In this document: positions 5,065 to 6,147 of the stretch, piece by piece
How the letters are laid out: each line of letters opens with the position of its first letter
How positions within the stretch are numbered: the first letter of the stretch is position 1
Assembly: GCA_018335615.1 (NCBI GenBank)
Contig: JAGXRS010000138.1
Location: forward strand, 1 to 6,147
DNA length: 6,147 nucleotides
Direction of reading: 5' to 3'
Origin: Hydrogenophaga sp.
GTDB lineage: Bacteria; Pseudomonadota; Gammaproteobacteria; Burkholderiales; Burkholderiaceae_C
Notes under the pieces: generated by a model
Told to the model about the DNA's origin: nothing
The model's database searches: none
Seen by the model: only the letters and a program-made list of their open reading frames with translations
Translations under genes and position numbers: made by a program

Positions 5065-5346
5065 TCACGCCTCGATCTTCACGCCTTTCCAGAAGGCCAC
5101 GCGACCGCGGATGTTCTCGGCCTCGGGCTTGGGGTCCGGGTAGTACCAGGCGGCGTCGGCGTTGAGCTCGCCGTTGACCAGCAGCGAGTAATAGTGCGCC
5201 TGGCCTTTCCAGGGGCAGCTCGTGCGGTGGTTGCTGAAGGTGACCACCGAGCGGTTGAGCGCACCCTCGGGAAAGTAGTGGTTGCCTTCCACCAGCACGG
5301 TATCGTCGCTCTCGGCGATCAGGGCGCCGTTCCAGGTGGCTTTCAT
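5065..5346 (-). CDS. DUF427 domain-containing protein
   Basis: A 93-residue single-domain protein of the DUF427 family. The assignment rests on the opening MKATWNGALIAESDDTVLVEGNHYFP, the central NRSVVTFSNHRTSCPWKGQAHYYSL with the TSCPWKG core at residues 42-48, and the closing AAWYYPDP...IRGRVAFWKGVKIE. Such proteins fold as a compact beta-rich domain; no biochemical function is established that I can state. No signal peptide or membrane segment is present, so it should be cytosolic. The ATG at 5346 matches the usual family start; the ribosome-binding site is weak. It begins 10 bp after the stop of the small lysine-rich gene on the same strand, so the two are probably co-transcribed and may be translationally coupled. 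Confidence 0.9.
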   Translation of the reverse strand: MKATWNGALIAESDDTVLVEGNHYFPEGALNRSVVTFSNHRTSCPWKGQAHYYSLLVNGELNADAAWYYPDPKPEAENIRGRVAFWKGVKIEA

Positions 5347-5356
5347 GCGGGGTGGC

Positions 5357-5497
5357 TCACTTGTTCTTGTCTTTGCCGCGTGGCAGCACCGAGGTCATCG
5401 GCGGGGTGGGGCGGTCCGAGGTGGATGGGCCCTTGGGGGCCGACGTGTCCTTTTTCGGTTTCTTCGACATTTTTTCGTTGCGCTGTTCTTTGCCCAT
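5357..5497 (-). CDS. Small lysine-rich hypothetical protein, 46 residues
   Basis: The reading frame starts at ATG 5497 and ends at TGA 5359-5357. The peptide begins MGKEQRNEKMSKKPKKD and ends LPRGKDKNK. It has 10 Lys and 3 Arg in 46 residues, a Pro/Ser/Thr-rich middle, and no hydrophobic segment. It therefore looks disordered and cationic, and nucleic-acid contact is possible but unproven. GGAG at 5506-5503 (minus strand) lies six bases before the ATG, a good ribosome-binding site. An alternative start at Met10 (SKKPKK) lacks one. It resembles small basic proteins with an N-terminal KKPKK-type segment that are scattered in proteobacterial genomes, but I cannot name a family with certainty. 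It precedes the DUF427 gene by 10 bp. Other frames here are open too, so the call rests on the ribosome-binding site, spacing and composition. Confidence 0.65.
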   Translation of the reverse strand: MGKEQRNEKMSKKPKKDTSAPKGPSTSDRPTPPMTSVLPRGKDKNK

Positions 5498-5552
5498 GGC
5501 GGACTCCGTTGGCGGCCACGGACTGTGGCCTTTCAGCGGCGATGGTAAGCCA

Positions 5553-5568
5553 GAAACCGACCGGTTTC
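5553..5568. repeat. Inverted repeat GAAACCG-AC-CGGTTTC
   Basis: Perfect 7-bp arms in the 89-bp gap between the DsbG-like gene and the small lysine-rich gene, 18 bp past the former's stop and about 55 bp before the latter's start. As RNA it would form a 6-bp stem with a 4-base loop. It could be a weak terminator for the lipoprotein gene or an operator for the downstream pair. No run of U follows. Confidence 0.4.
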
Positions 5569-5586
5569 AGGGGGAGCGCAACGCCC

Positions 5587-6147
5587 TCAGCGTTCGCCCA
5601 GACCCAGGAACTGGATGAGCGTGGCCGTGTCCATGGAGCCGGCGCGGGTCACCACCTCGCCGCTGCGCGCGTGGCGCGCCACGATGAAGGGCACCGAGTC
5701 GGCGCCCAGGCGGTCGAGCAGCGCGGTGTTGGCCTTGATGGCCGCTTCCATGTCGCTCGGCACGTTGGCCGAGGCCGACAGCCCATCCTGCCCCGCCAGC
5801 AGCGATTGTTCATGTTCGTTCATGGCCTGAACCGGGTCGGCGGCCTGCATCAGCGCGGCGCCCTGGGGCAGGCTCTTGGGGCCGAGGATGGCCACCGGGA
5901 TCCAGACGAACTTCATGTTGTTCTGCAATGGCCGTGCCGCGTTCCAGAGATGACCGCAATGCGGGCACTGGGGGTCGAACAGCACGTACACCGGGTTGGC
6001 GCTCATGAGCGTGCCGACGGTGAACCCGCGGCCCTGGCCGGTCACGGCCTCGAAAGCCTGGGCCGGGCTCATGGCTGCGGACGCGGCGGGCGAGGGCTGG
6101 TCGTCGCGTGAACAGGCGCCCAGGCCGAGGGTGAGGAGCGCGCAGAG
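5587..6147 (-). CDS. DsbG-like thiol:disulfide interchange lipoprotein, 5'-partial
   Basis: Predicted periplasmic thioredoxin-fold protein handling disulfide bonds. The frame stays open to the window edge, and 186 residues are visible, with the N-terminal Met outside. The visible part begins with a signal-peptide hydrophobic core and a lipobox LGAC (residues 9-12), so Cys12 should be lipidated and the protein anchored in a membrane facing the periplasm. The redox site is CPHC (61-64) in VLFDPQCPHCGHLW, and the conserved cis-Pro loop is DSVPF (Pro153). The downstream layout (WNAARPL, then a helical insertion, then LLDRLGADSVPFIV) resembles E. coli DsbG. CPHC is the DsbA-type dipeptide, whereas DsbG has CPYC and DsbC CGYC. 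An ATG exists at 6072, but starting there would remove the signal and lipobox. Whether it acts as isomerase, reductase or oxidase is unresolved. Confidence 0.85.
   Translation of the reverse strand, partial: LCALLTLGLGACSRDDQPSPAASAAMSPAQAFEAVTGQGRGFTVGTLMSANPVYVLFDPQCPHCGHLWNAARPLQNNMKFVWIPVAILGPKSLPQGAALMQAADPVQAMNEHEQSLLAGQDGLSASANVPSDMEAAIKANTALLDRLGADSVPFIVARHARSGEVVTRAGSMDTATLIQFLGLGER

Noticed and set aside
5032..6111. Long plus-strand open frame of 359 codons
   Set aside because: It is antisense to the DUF427, small basic and DsbG-like genes, has no recognisable family motifs, and is a GC-rich shadow frame.
1..6147. CRISPR array, insertion sequence, prophage, tRNA or rRNA
   Set aside because: No regularly spaced repeats, transposase or integrase motifs, terminal inverted repeats, or RNA gene structures were seen on reading through the window.

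Overview
The window is GC-rich chromosomal DNA. Protein style, codon bias towards G/C third positions and gene content point to a betaproteobacterium of the Burkholderiales, most like the Comamonadaceae (Hydrogenophaga and relatives). This placement is an inference from sequence style; no 16S or other marker gene is present. Nothing marks it as a phage, plasmid or island: there is no transposase, integrase, CRISPR array, tRNA or rRNA.

Layout, left to right. (1) Most of gshA, glutamate-cysteine ligase of glutathione synthesis, on the plus strand and cut at its 5' end by the window edge. (2) A Tat-exported dienelactone-hydrolase-family enzyme on the plus strand. (3) Converging on it with a 4-bp gap, a small plant-type [2Fe-2S] ferredoxin on the minus strand. 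(4) A 432-bp divergent intergenic region (2855-3286) that is far more structured than its neighbours. It holds three perfect TTATNCACA DnaA boxes in the same orientation, an AT-rich stretch between them, a 35-bp compound motif present twice with identical internal geometry, and several perfect inverted repeats. (5) A YlqF/RbgA-type circularly permuted GTPase of ribosome assembly on the plus strand. (6) A flavodoxin-fold NAD(P)H:quinone-type oxidoreductase on the plus strand, preceded by an FNR-like palindrome. (7) A strong hairpin with a cUUCGg loop between convergent genes. (8) On the minus strand, a DUF427 protein and a 46-residue lysine-rich protein that probably share a transcript. (9) A DsbG-like thiol:disulfide lipoprotein on the minus strand, whose extreme N-terminus lies beyond the window.

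Several genes have a loose redox theme (glutathione synthesis, ferredoxin, quinone reductase, periplasmic disulfide handling), but they are separate transcription units and no dedicated pathway can be claimed. The coding genes are ordinary housekeeping or accessory genes. The part most worth a second look is the DnaA-box-rich region between the ferredoxin and ylqF. It resembles a replication-initiation or DnaA-titration/regulatory site, although it does not lie beside dnaA, dnaN, gyrB or rpmH within this window.
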